The position numbers were made by a program, and so were the translations under genes. This document shows, piece after piece, positions 9,180 to 17,220 of a stretch of DNA of 64,000 bases. Origin of the DNA: Sphingomonas sp. KR3-1. Its GTDB lineage: Bacteria > Pseudomonadota > Alphaproteobacteria > Sphingomonadales > Sphingomonadaceae. How positions within the stretch are numbered: the first letter of the stretch is position 1; each line of letters opens with the position of its first letter. The stretch is taken from positions 1,054,001 to 1,118,000 of the forward strand of contig NZ_JBDZDQ010000001.1 of assembly GCF_040049295.1 (NCBI RefSeq), read 5' to 3'. The notes below the pieces were generated by a model. It was given only the letters and a program-made list of their open reading frames with translations. It had not been told where the DNA came from and did not search any database.

Positions 9180-9236
9180 TGTTCTCCCAAATCCTCATTC
9201 CGCCGACTCGGCGACAATGAGAACATTTGGAGAACA
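9180..9236 (-). promoter_or_regulatory. Large palindrome before the tailspike-like gene
   Basis: Two imperfect 20-nt arms, 9180-9199 (TGTTCTCCCAAATCCTCATT) and 9216-9236 (AATGAGAACATTTGGAGAACA read on plus), flank a perfect inner stem CGCCGA/TCGGCG. On the transcript the proximal arm contains GGGAG, the only ribosome-binding-like sequence before the ATG at 9176, so the fold could hide it. Confidence 0.55.
9221..9235 (-). promoter_or_regulatory. SOS (LexA) box of alphaproteobacterial type, GTTC-N7-GTTC
   Basis: The minus strand reads GTTCTCCAAATGTTC, an exact match to the direct-repeat GTTC-N7-GTTC motif bound by LexA in Alphaproteobacteria. It lies 45 bp before the start codon of the beta-helix gene. 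With this base composition about one such match is expected by chance per 64 kb, so position rather than motif strength is the argument. Confidence 0.5.
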
Positions 9237-9262
9237 TTCGAAATCCTACATTGCAAGCGCGA

Positions 9263-11446
9263 TCAGTTTCCCGGCCGATACACCCGCTCGACATGCCCCT
9301 TGAGATCCTCGGGGTAGAAATACACCGGCCGCAGATCGCCCGCCGCATAGCGCCCGGCCTGGTCGGCGAAGTGCTTCGCGTCCGGATGCCCGCTCTCGCC
9401 GCCGGCGGTGACCGCCCAGGCCTTCACCTTCGGCCCGAACTCCACCATCGCGACGAAGCTGTTGCCGCTGGTGCCGTAGTATCGCCGGGTCCCCGGCCAG
9501 CGCTTGGCGCCGAACGAGGCGAGCGAGCCCCATTGCGCCGAAGTGAAGGGCACCGCGATGCTCGGCTTGGCGTCGTCGAACTTCTGGACGATCCCGCCGT
9601 CGTTGCGCTGGAAGCGGTTGATCTCGCCCCAGGGCACCTGCCAGCTGCCGAAGTCCTGGGTGAGCCGGTCGATCGCTGAGGCAAGCGCGTCGATCCGCTG
9701 CGCGTCGCTGGCCCGCTCGGCCATATAGTCCCATACCGACAGCCCGGCATCCTTGGCCGGCTGGGCCGAAGGCGCCCAGAGCGCCTCGCCCCAGAACACC
9801 GCCAGCGACGTCGCGGTCGACTCCGCGCCCCAGCGGCGGTCCCAGCCCCTGAGCAGCGCCACCGGTTCGGCAAGCTTCGCCTTGCGCGCATCGCCTTCGG
9901 GCAGCTCCTCCCAAGTGCGCACCAAACCGGGCAGCAGCCGGTCGAAGGCGGGCAGGAAGCTGTCATAGGCCGCCTGCCGCAACGTCTCGGGCGTGAAGTC
10001 GGCGCGCGCGTTAAGCACCTTGAGCGCATGGATCCCGCGCGGGCTCTCGCCGGCTTGGTCGAAATAGCGGGGGAAGTCCGCCGCCTTGGGGCTGTCGGCG
10101 CCCGCCGCGGTCCAGGGCCAGTTGTTCGAATTGAACGCCCAGCCATTTTTCGGGTTCACCGCCTGGGGCAGGCTGGCGAGGCTGTGCAGCCCCTTCCAGT
10201 CAGTCGCCGGATCGCTGCCGTCCACGGGCTTGCGATAATCGAAGCGATCGTCGCGCACCGGCATGAACTGCGGCATCAGGAACGCGATCTCGCCCCTCGA
10301 GTCCGCGAACAGCGTGTTGTTAGAGCTGTTGGCCTTGAGCTCCGCCACCTTGAGGAAGCTCGCATAGTCGTGCGTCTTGGTGCGGAGAAAACTCTGCTGC
10401 AGTGCCTCGACCGGCTTGTTCATCAGCGCGACCGCGATCCACTTCCCGTCCGCTACGCGCACGATCGGGCCGTGATGCGTCGCATAGGTGCGGAAGCTGC
10501 GCTGTGCCTGGCTGCCATCCGCCGCGCGATAGGAGAGCGTGATCGGCCTGACCGTCACCGGCCGCGTCTCGCTGCCATAATGATAGCCGAAGACCGTGCC
10601 CTGCACGTTGCTGACGATGTCTTCCGCGAACTCGTCGACATTGTCGACGCCGCTCGAGGTGTGCATCCAGCCCGCCTGGGCGTTGAAGCCCTGGTAGATG
10701 AAGAACTGCCCCCAGGTCGCCGCGCCATAGGCGTCGAGCCCCTCGCCGCTCGTCACTTGCTGCTCGGCGCGGAAGAAGAAGCTGGTGTGCGGGTTGATCA
10801 GCAGCAGCGCATGGCCGTCACGGGTGTGGCTGGGGGCGATCGCGATGCCGTTCGAGCCCTTGGGCTCCTTGAAGACCAGACCCTTCTCGGCCTCGGTCAT
10901 CGCCAGCTTCTGCTTGCCGTAGAACGCCTCGAGCTGGCTGAGCGGCACCCGCTCGATGTCGCCGCCGATGCTGCCTTCGGAGAAGCTCAGCGCCATCCAC
11001 GGCTCGAACCGGGTGAGCACCCGCGGCTTTACCTCCGGATGCGTGGCGAGATAATAGTTCAGCCCGTCCGCCCAGGCGTCCATCAGCGTGCGCAGCCAGG
11101 CCGGGCTCTTCGCATAGTCGGCCTTCAGCACCTCGGGATCGACGAACAGCCGCTGGCGAAGATCCTGCCAGATCGCGCCCTCGCCCTCCGCCTCGGCAAG
11201 CCGGCCCAGACTCACCAGATAGTTGGTCTCGACGCGGTTGAAGTCGTCCTCTGCCTGGGCATAGATCATCCCGAACACCGCATCGGCATCGGTCGCGCCC
11301 CGGATATGCGCCACGCCCCAGTCGTCGCGCGTGATCGTCACCCGCGCCGCTTCCGCCTTCCACCGGGCAGCGTCGGGTTGCGCATGGGCGCCGGCAACGA
11401 GCGAGGGGGAGGCGAGCAGCGCGGCGGCGAGGAGCAGGCGAGTCAT
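9263..11446 (-). CDS. Penicillin acylase family hydrolase (N-terminal nucleophile amidase)
   Basis: 727-aa periplasmic Ntn hydrolase that cleaves an amide bond in an acylated substrate. It starts with a signal peptide (LLLAAALLASPSLVAGAHAQ). The alpha-chain region has DDWGVAHIRG. The precursor is cut before the nucleophilic Ser198 in EPKGSNGIAIAPS, where the beta chain begins, followed by LLLINPH and the conserved Asn region near VDNVDEF. Family members include beta-lactam acylases and acyl-homoserine-lactone acylases (PvdQ, AhlM), so quorum quenching or aculeacin-type activity is possible. The substrate cannot be decided here. It stands alone, with short gaps on both sides. Confidence 0.9.
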   Translation of the reverse strand: MTRLLLAAALLASPSLVAGAHAQPDAARWKAEAARVTITRDDWGVAHIRGATDADAVFGMIYAQAEDDFNRVETNYLVSLGRLAEAEGEGAIWQDLRQRLFVDPEVLKADYAKSPAWLRTLMDAWADGLNYYLATHPEVKPRVLTRFEPWMALSFSEGSIGGDIERVPLSQLEAFYGKQKLAMTEAEKGLVFKEPKGSNGIAIAPSHTRDGHALLLINPHTSFFFRAEQQVTSGEGLDAYGAATWGQFFIYQGFNAQAGWMHTSSGVDNVDEFAEDIVSNVQGTVFGYHYGSETRPVTVRPITLSYRAADGSQAQRSFRTYATHHGPIVRVADGKWIAVALMNKPVEALQQSFLRTKTHDYASFLKVAELKANSSNNTLFADSRGEIAFLMPQFMPVRDDRFDYRKPVDGSDPATDWKGLHSLASLPQAVNPKNGWAFNSNNWPWTAAGADSPKAADFPRYFDQAGESPRGIHALKVLNARADFTPETLRQAAYDSFLPAFDRLLPGLVRTWEELPEGDARKAKLAEPVALLRGWDRRWGAESTATSLAVFWGEALWAPSAQPAKDAGLSVWDYMAERASDAQRIDALASAIDRLTQDFGSWQVPWGEINRFQRNDGGIVQKFDDAKPSIAVPFTSAQWGSLASFGAKRWPGTRRYYGTSGNSFVAMVEFGPKVKAWAVTAGGESGHPDAKHFADQAGRYAAGDLRPVYFYPEDLKGHVERVYRPGN

Positions 11447-11471
11447 GCCCGCATCCTATCCGCAGTTTGGC

Positions 11472-11935
11472 TCAGTCCGGAATCGTTTCGATACCGAGTA
11501 TCTCGATCGCCTGCGGCCTTCCGCCGAAATCGACCTTCTCGCCTTCCTCCGCGCCGATCAGCGCCTGGGCGAGCGGCGCCTGGAAGGCGAGCCGGTCCGC
11601 CGAAGGATCCGCCTCGTCATGGCCGACCAGGTCGATCACCCGCTCCCTGCCGTTCATGCGGATGCGCACGCGCGATCCGATGCCGACGACGCCGTCCTCG
11701 GGCACCGGCGCGATCTGCGCAGTGGTACGGCGGGTGTTCCAGTAGCGCAGCTCGCGCTTGAGGACTTCGCGCGGCTCGTCCTCGCCCTCGGCGGCGACCG
11801 CGGCCTCGAGTTCGACGACCTTCGCCTCGATCAGCGCCAGCCCGCGCCGCGTGACCAGATTGGCCCCGGCCGGCAACGGCAGCTCGAACTTGGGTTCCTT
11901 GTGTTCCTCGTCACTCTCGCGACGGAAGGCGACGC

Positions 11936-11939
<4 letters not shown>
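11472..11939 (-). CDS. GreA/GreB family transcription elongation factor
   Basis: 155-aa protein. The N-terminal half is a predicted coiled coil (GLALIEAKVVELEAAVAAEGEDEPREVLKRELRYW) that would enter the RNA polymerase secondary channel. The C-terminal half is a Gre FKBP-like domain (GIGSRVRIRMNGRERVIDLVGHDEADPSADRLAFQAPLAQALIGAEEGEKVDF). The tip acid residues of the coiled coil are present as EGEDEP. I chose ATG 11939 because it overlaps the upstream aldo/keto reductase stop as ATGA; an in-frame ATG at 11978 would lie inside that gene. It is closer to GreB-like accessory paralogs than to housekeeping GreA. Confidence 0.85.
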
Positions 11940-12997
<1,058 letters not shown>

Positions 12998-13132
12998 TTG
13001 TCTCTCCTTGGGGGAGCCCTGCGCTCTATCGCGCGCCGGCGCCCGCGTCACCCTGGGAAGCGCACGGGCGATCGCCACCAGAACGGTTCCACTTGATTGA
13101 CAGTCGTTACGGCCGATGAGACTTTCGAGGCA

Positions 13133-13450
13133 ATGACTTTGGTAAGCATCGCCTTGCTGGCTAAATGGTCCATTCTCGGCTGGTTCGCCGCGCTGTTGTT
13201 ACTTGTAGCTTACAGGATCATGACAGATAAAATCGTGATCGACTGCATTACCTGCAACCCCGGTAGCCGCAGCTTCAGCTTCCACCGGGGGCAATTGTTA
13301 CTCATCACGATCTGCTTTGCAGCCATCTATGTGCTGATCGCGCTGAGCCAGCCCGTGGGCAAGGGGTTGCCGGACATTCCGACACCACTCCTCGCCGCAC
13401 TGCTGGGCAGCCATATCGCATTCATCGGAGGGAAGCTGCTGAGCCGATAG
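13133..13450 (+). CDS. Small predicted membrane protein, unknown
   Basis: About 105 aa from ATG 13133 (a TTG start at 13097 would give 117 aa). Two to three hydrophobic segments are visible: LVSIALLAKWSILGWFAALLLLVAYRI, LLLITICFAAIYVLIAL and LLAALLGSHIAFIGGKL. Between them is a short loop with CITCNPGSRSFSFHRG, where the two Cys could bind metal or form a disulfide. GC content is lower than in the flanking genes. It lies 18 bp before another membrane protein and a nuclease gene in the same direction. I do not recognise the family. Confidence 0.6.
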   Translation: MTLVSIALLAKWSILGWFAALLLLVAYRIMTDKIVIDCITCNPGSRSFSFHRGQLLLITICFAAIYVLIALSQPVGKGLPDIPTPLLAALLGSHIAFIGGKLLSR

Positions 13451-13468
13451 AAACCGGGGGGAAGAGCC

Positions 13469-13993
13469 ATGATAACTGGGTTCTGGGGATATATTTCGGC
13501 GGGCGTGGCCATCACCATCATGGTGTTGATCGCCGGCTTCGCGATCAAGATTCTGTGGGATCTCTTTAAAGGCAAAATCGATCTTGCCTATCTTCTGTCA
13601 GAGCCTGCCGATCCCCATGCGCAAATGACCGCGCAGGCGCTGGGCCAGAAGCCCGAGCCGCCTGAAAAACCCAAGGCGAGCATGGCGCGCCTTCAGCTGC
13701 TGATCTTCACCTTCGTGATCGCCGGCATCTATCTCGTGCTCTGCCTCGAATCGGGCAGCTTCGTGGAAATTCCCGAGCATGCCCTGTGGTTGCTCGGCAT
13801 CAGCGGTGGCACCTACGCGGCCTCGAAGACGATCAAGGCGGCCGGCGACAGCAAGAGCGCGGATGCCGCGATCGAGGTGTCGAAGAATATCGGCACGACC
13901 GGCACGACCACGACCGTCACCTCCAATCCGAACACCACCACAAATCCAAGCACCACCACCGATCCGAATACCACCACCGGAACGCAGGACTGA
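13469..13993 (+). CDS. Predicted membrane protein with Thr/Asn/Pro-rich tail, unknown
   Basis: 174 aa. One TM helix lies near the N-terminus (GVAITIMVLIAGFAIKILWDLF), then a 45-residue polar stretch with QALGQKPEPPEKPK, then two more hydrophobic segments (LQLLIFTFVIAGIYLVLCL; HALWLLGISGGTYAASK). A low-complexity tail of about 25 residues ends it, built from NTTT/STTT/DPNTTT units, probably exposed or linker-like. The ribosome site GGGGGGAAG precedes ATG 13469. The gene sits 3 nt before the nuclease gene, so it is almost certainly co-transcribed with it. No family recognised. Confidence 0.7.
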   Translation: MITGFWGYISAGVAITIMVLIAGFAIKILWDLFKGKIDLAYLLSEPADPHAQMTAQALGQKPEPPEKPKASMARLQLLIFTFVIAGIYLVLCLESGSFVEIPEHALWLLGISGGTYAASKTIKAAGDSKSADAAIEVSKNIGTTGTTTTVTSNPNTTTNPSTTTDPNTTTGTQD

Positions 13994-13996
13994 TCG

Positions 13997-14932
13997 ATGG
14001 GCAAGGGACGCAGTGCCACGCTCTTTCTGGGCGCGGCCGCTCCGCTGGTGATCACAGCCGCAAGCGGAATCTCCACGTCGAAACCCTCGGCACCGCCGCC
14101 ATCGAAGCGGATTGTCGTCGCGCAACCGACAGTGCCACCAACGGGCGCGAGCGTTCCGATGGTTAGCGACATGGACCTGAAGACCTGCCTTCAGCGCTAT
14201 GCCATCGACCTGCCCTTCGTCCGCGGCGACGATGCCGCGACGACCCAGCGGATCGTCTGCCGGCGTGGCTATATCCTCTCCTACAACAGCGCCACCCACA
14301 GCCCGGACTGGGTGATGGAGCGCCTCTCCGCCGCCGAGCTGCGCGGCCCGGCCAAGCGCAAGGACAATTTCAAGGAAGACCCGCTGCTCGGCACGGTCGA
14401 TGCGGACGACACCGACTATGTCCCCCGCCTCTACGACCGCGGCCACCAAGCCCCTGCGGCGGACGCCGCGTTCGACCAGAACGTCAACGACCAGAGCTTC
14501 TTCTTCTCCAACATGTCGCCCCAGGTCGGCATCGGCTTCAACCGCGGCATCTGGCGCGTGCTCGAGGACACGGTCCGCGGCTGGGTGCTGTGCGGTGGGC
14601 ATGACGAGCTCTACGTCATCACCGGCCCGATCTACGAGAACCCCAAGGGCGTGATCGGCCATGACAAGGTCGTCGTGCCCGGCAGCTTCTACAAGATCGT
14701 CTACGATCCCAAGGCAGTGCGCGTCGTCGGCTTCGTGCTGCCCAACGTCAAGATCGGCTCGCGCTTCGACAATCCGCAGCAATATGTGAAGTCGATCGCC
14801 GACATCGAGACCGACACGGGCATCGACTTCTTCAAGAGCTGGCCGCTGCGCCAGCAACAACTCCTCGAGACCGGGCCGGGCACCGCCTGGGGCCGGGCGG
14901 AGAAATGCGACGGCGCAGCGGGGGCGGACTGA
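13997..14932 (+). CDS. Exported DNA/RNA non-specific endonuclease (NUC/EndA-like)
   Basis: 311-aa nuclease of the beta-beta-alpha-metal class that cuts DNA and RNA without sequence specificity. The N-terminus has a signal-like hydrophobic stretch (ATLFLGAAAPLVITAASG) and a Pro-rich linker. The catalytic signature is DRGHQAP with His150 as general base. The metal-binding Asn172 lies in FSNMSPQ, followed by FNRGIWRVLED, which matches the conserved NRGxW..LE part of the fold. It is the last gene of a three-gene run with two small membrane proteins. Possible roles: use of extracellular DNA, defence against incoming DNA in the periplasm, or an exported toxin. No obvious immunity gene is seen unless one of the membrane proteins serves as one. 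Confidence 0.88.
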   Translation: MGKGRSATLFLGAAAPLVITAASGISTSKPSAPPPSKRIVVAQPTVPPTGASVPMVSDMDLKTCLQRYAIDLPFVRGDDAATTQRIVCRRGYILSYNSATHSPDWVMERLSAAELRGPAKRKDNFKEDPLLGTVDADDTDYVPRLYDRGHQAPAADAAFDQNVNDQSFFFSNMSPQVGIGFNRGIWRVLEDTVRGWVLCGGHDELYVITGPIYENPKGVIGHDKVVVPGSFYKIVYDPKAVRVVGFVLPNVKIGSRFDNPQQYVKSIADIETDTGIDFFKSWPLRQQQLLETGPGTAWGRAEKCDGAAGAD

Positions 14933-14940
14933 GCCAGGCC

Positions 14941-15014
14941 GTCACCCCGGCGAAAGCCGGGACCTCAGGCGATGGCGGCTCGCGGCATGCGATCCCGGCT
15001 TTCGCCGGCATGAC
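14941..15014. repeat. Palindromic intergenic repeat, family C (GTCA-CCCCGGCGAAAGCCGGG type)
   Basis: Two hairpins in inverted order, GTCACCCCGGCGAAAGCCGGGAC at the left and GATCCCGGCTTTCGCCGGCATGAC at the right. It lies between the nuclease gene and sufA, which converge. Related copies are at 24628, 38644, 52574 and 62811. The layout is like a REPIN (two REP units facing each other). Confidence 0.8.
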
Positions 15015-15024
15015 GACTATATCG

Positions 15025-15378
15025 TCAGACCGTGAAGCTCTCGCCGCAGCCGCAGCTGCCCTTGGCATTGGGGTTCTGGAAGGTGAAGCCGGCGGTGAAG
15101 TCGTCCTCGACCCAGTCCATCGTCGAGCCGATCAGGTACAGAATCGAGCTGCCGTCGACATAGAAAGTGCCACCCGGCGTCTCGATCTTCTCGTCGAACG
15201 GCTTGGCCTCGGTGACGTAGTCGACCGAATAGGCCAGCCCCGAACAGCCGCGCCGCGGCGTCGACAGCTTGACTCCCACCGCGTCCGCGGGCGCCTTGGC
15301 CATCAGATCGGCGATGCGCTGCTCGGCGGCCGGCGTCAGGATCAGCGCGGCGGGGCGAATGCGGGTCGTGGCGTTCAT
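15025..15378 (-). CDS. sufA: Fe-S cluster assembly A-type carrier/scaffold protein SufA
   Basis: 117-aa HesB/IscA-type protein that receives Fe-S clusters from the SufBCD scaffold and passes them to apo-proteins in the cytoplasm. The three cluster-ligand cysteines are present in the usual arrangement: RRGCSGLAY and the C-terminal GSCGCGESF. The start is ATG 15378, which shares a base with the preceding TGA; the longer open frame upstream is a shadow. It is the last gene of the suf operon. Confidence 0.93.
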   Translation of the reverse strand: MNATTRIRPAALILTPAAEQRIADLMAKAPADAVGVKLSTPRRGCSGLAYSVDYVTEAKPFDEKIETPGGTFYVDGSSILYLIGSTMDWVEDDFTAGFTFQNPNAKGSCGCGESFTV

Positions 15379-15854
15379 CACAGCATCCCCAGTTCGAGCT
15401 TGGCCTCGTCGCTCATCTTCTGCGGGTCCCAGGGCGGATCCCAGACGAGATTGACTTCGGCATGGCCGATCCCCGGCACCGAGCCGACGCGCAGCTCGAC
15501 TTCGCCGGGCATCGATTCCGCCACCGGACAATGCGGCGTGGTCAGCGTCATCTGCACCGCGGCATGGCCGTCGGCGGTGATGTCGACGCCGTAGATCAGG
15601 CCGAGATCGTAGATGTTCACCGGGATCTCGGGATCGTAGATCTCCTTGAGCGCGGTGATCACTGCCTCATAGAGCTCGCCGCCCGGCTCGGTGCCCGACA
15701 GCGCCTGCGGCTTTTGCGAGAGGAAACCCGAGAGATAGTCGCGCTTGCGCTCGAACGTCTCCGCCACCCCTTCAACCGCATCATCGACGCGCGCCTTGGG
15801 CGGGGCCGCCACGGCCTCCACTTCCTCGACTTCAATCTTACGCTCTTCGTTCAT
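15378..15854 (-). CDS. SUF system DUF59/MIP18 Fe-S assembly protein
   Basis: 158-aa protein. The C-terminal 100 residues are a DUF59/MIP18 domain (ALKEIYDPEIPVNIYDLGLIYGVDI) with the reactive Cys in LTTPHCPVAESMP, and it ends in WDPPWDPQKMSDEAKLELGML as in suf-linked members. The N-terminal 55 residues are charged and probably flexible. It likely acts in Fe-S cluster maturation or delivery (SufT/PaaD relatives). Its ATG overlaps the sufS stop by 4 nt and its stop overlaps the sufA start by 1 nt. Confidence 0.88.
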   Translation of the reverse strand: MNEERKIEVEEVEAVAAPPKARVDDAVEGVAETFERKRDYLSGFLSQKPQALSGTEPGGELYEAVITALKEIYDPEIPVNIYDLGLIYGVDITADGHAAVQMTLTTPHCPVAESMPGEVELRVGSVPGIGHAEVNLVWDPPWDPQKMSDEAKLELGML

Positions 15855-17062
15855 CCGAAGATCCTTGTGACCCGTTCTATTCCAGCGACCAGCGCAGCGA
15901 TGTCGTCCGCGCCATTGTACACCCCGAAGCTCGCCCGCGCCGTCGCCGGCACGCCGAGCGCGTCCATCAGCGGCTGGGCGCAGTGGTGCCCGGCGCGGAT
16001 CGCGACATTGCCTTCATCCAATATGGTGGCGACGTCGTGCGGGTGCACCCCCTCCACCGCGAAACTGACGATGCCGGCGCTGTCGGCGGGGCCGAACAGC
16101 CGGACCGAATTGAGCTGCGTCAGCGCCTCGCGTGCCTGGGTGACCAAGGCCGCCTCATGCGCGTGGATGCGCTCGAGCCCGATGCCGTCGACATAATCGA
16201 TCGCCGCATGCAGTGCGACCACGCCGACGATGTGCGGCGTCCCCGCCTCGAACCGGCCCGGAGGCGGCGCAAAGGTGGTCTTCGCAAAGGTCACCCGGTC
16301 GATCATCGAGCCGCCGCCCTGATAGGGCGGCATCGCGTCGAGCAATTCGTAGCGGCCCCAGAGCACGCCGATCCCGGTCGGCCCGTAGAGCTTGTGCCCC
16401 GACATCACATAGAAGTCGCAGCCGATCTCGGCGACGTCGACGGGCATGCGCGGCACCGCCTGGCAGCCGTCGAGCAGGATCTTGGCGCCGACATTGTGCG
16501 CCAGCTCGGTCGCGCGCTTGGCGTCGAGCACCGAGCCGAGCACGTTCGAGACATGCGCAAGCGCGACCAGCTTGTGCCGCTCGGTGAGCATTGCCGCCAT
16601 CGCGTCGAGGTCGATGCGCTGGTCGGCGGTGAGCGGCACCACGTCGATCTCGGCGCCGACCTTCTCCGCGATCATCTGCCAGGGCACGATGTTCGAATGA
16701 TGCTCGAGCGTCGAGAGCAGGATGCGGTCGCCGGCCTTGAGCTGGGTCCCGGCCCAGCACTGCGCAACCAGGTTGATCCCCTCGGTCGCGCCGCGGACGA
16801 ACACGACTTCCGCTTCCTTGCCGCCGAGGAACCGCGCCACCCGCTTGCGCGCCGCCTCATAGGCGAGCGTCATGTCGGCCGAGCGCTGGTACACGCCGCG
16901 ATGCACGGTGGCATAGGTCTCGCCATAGGCGCGGTTGATCGCGTCGAGCACCGGCTGCGGCTTCTGCGAGGTCGCCGCGGTGTCGAGATAATGCCAGCCG
17001 GCCGGGATCGCCGGGAAATCGGCGAGCAGGTCGAGCGGACGGGTGTCGATTGCCACGCTCAT
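15851..17062 (-). CDS. sufS: Cysteine desulfurase SufS (group II)
   Basis: 403-aa PLP enzyme that removes sulfur from cysteine for Fe-S cluster assembly. The PLP Lys224 is in SGHKLYGPTGIGV, with the Asp/Gln region ILLDGCQAVPRM before it. The catalytic Cys361 is in RAGHHCAQPLM, the short-loop form typical of SufS rather than IscS. The start 17062 has a clear CGGAGG site. No SufE gene is present in the window, so the DUF59 protein or an unlinked SufE/SufU would have to accept the persulfide. It follows sufD after a gap that holds a 53-codon ORF overlapping both genes by 4 nt. Confidence 0.95.
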   Translation of the reverse strand: MSVAIDTRPLDLLADFPAIPAGWHYLDTAATSQKPQPVLDAINRAYGETYATVHRGVYQRSADMTLAYEAARKRVARFLGGKEAEVVFVRGATEGINLVAQCWAGTQLKAGDRILLSTLEHHSNIVPWQMIAEKVGAEIDVVPLTADQRIDLDAMAAMLTERHKLVALAHVSNVLGSVLDAKRATELAHNVGAKILLDGCQAVPRMPVDVAEIGCDFYVMSGHKLYGPTGIGVLWGRYELLDAMPPYQGGGSMIDRVTFAKTTFAPPPGRFEAGTPHIVGVVALHAAIDYVDGIGLERIHAHEAALVTQAREALTQLNSVRLFGPADSAGIVSFAVEGVHPHDVATILDEGNVAIRAGHHCAQPLMDALGVPATARASFGVYNGADDIAALVAGIERVTRIFG

Positions 17063-17220
17063 CGCGCCACCTCCGCACGGCCAAAGTGAAGGGAGTCGTG
17101 GCAAATCATTTCACTTTGCCCGAGCCGCGCCCTGTTTGCGGAAGCGGGTGCGTGCAAGGGCGCTAAAAAGAACATATGCGGAACATTTGGGGTGCCGCCG
17201 TGCTTTTGCAAGAGGCTCAT
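17059..17220 (-). CDS. Possible 53-aa ORF bridging sufD and sufS
   Basis: An ORF starting at the ATGA that contains the sufD stop and ending in the ATGA that contains the sufS start. The product would begin MSLLQKHGG and end GRAEVAR, with two Met-Phe/hydrophobic residues (HMFFLAPLHAPA) and one Cys. The 4-nt overlap at both ends matches the style of the whole operon. Against it: codon use is poorer in G/C at third positions than in its neighbours (TTT TTA, CCA AAT GTT), no ribosome site is seen, and the sequence has no recognised homolog. It may be a spacer that is open by chance. Confidence 0.3.
   Translation of the reverse strand: MSLLQKHGGTPNVPHMFFLAPLHAPASANRARLGQSEMICHDSLHFGRAEVAR
17170..17184 (-). 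promoter_or_regulatory. Second GTTC-N7-GTTC (LexA-type) box, between sufD and sufS
   Basis: The minus strand reads GTTCCGCATATGTTC, an exact match to the alphaproteobacterial SOS motif, 108 bp before the sufS ATG and inside the suf operon. It shares AAATGTTC with the box at 9221. About one chance match per window is expected, and no clear promoter is visible next to it, so this one is weak. Confidence 0.25.

Noticed and set aside
13920..13993. Thr/Asn codon repeats as a possible CRISPR or tandem repeat locus
   Set aside because: Irregular short units inside a coding frame, no spacers; a low-complexity protein tail.
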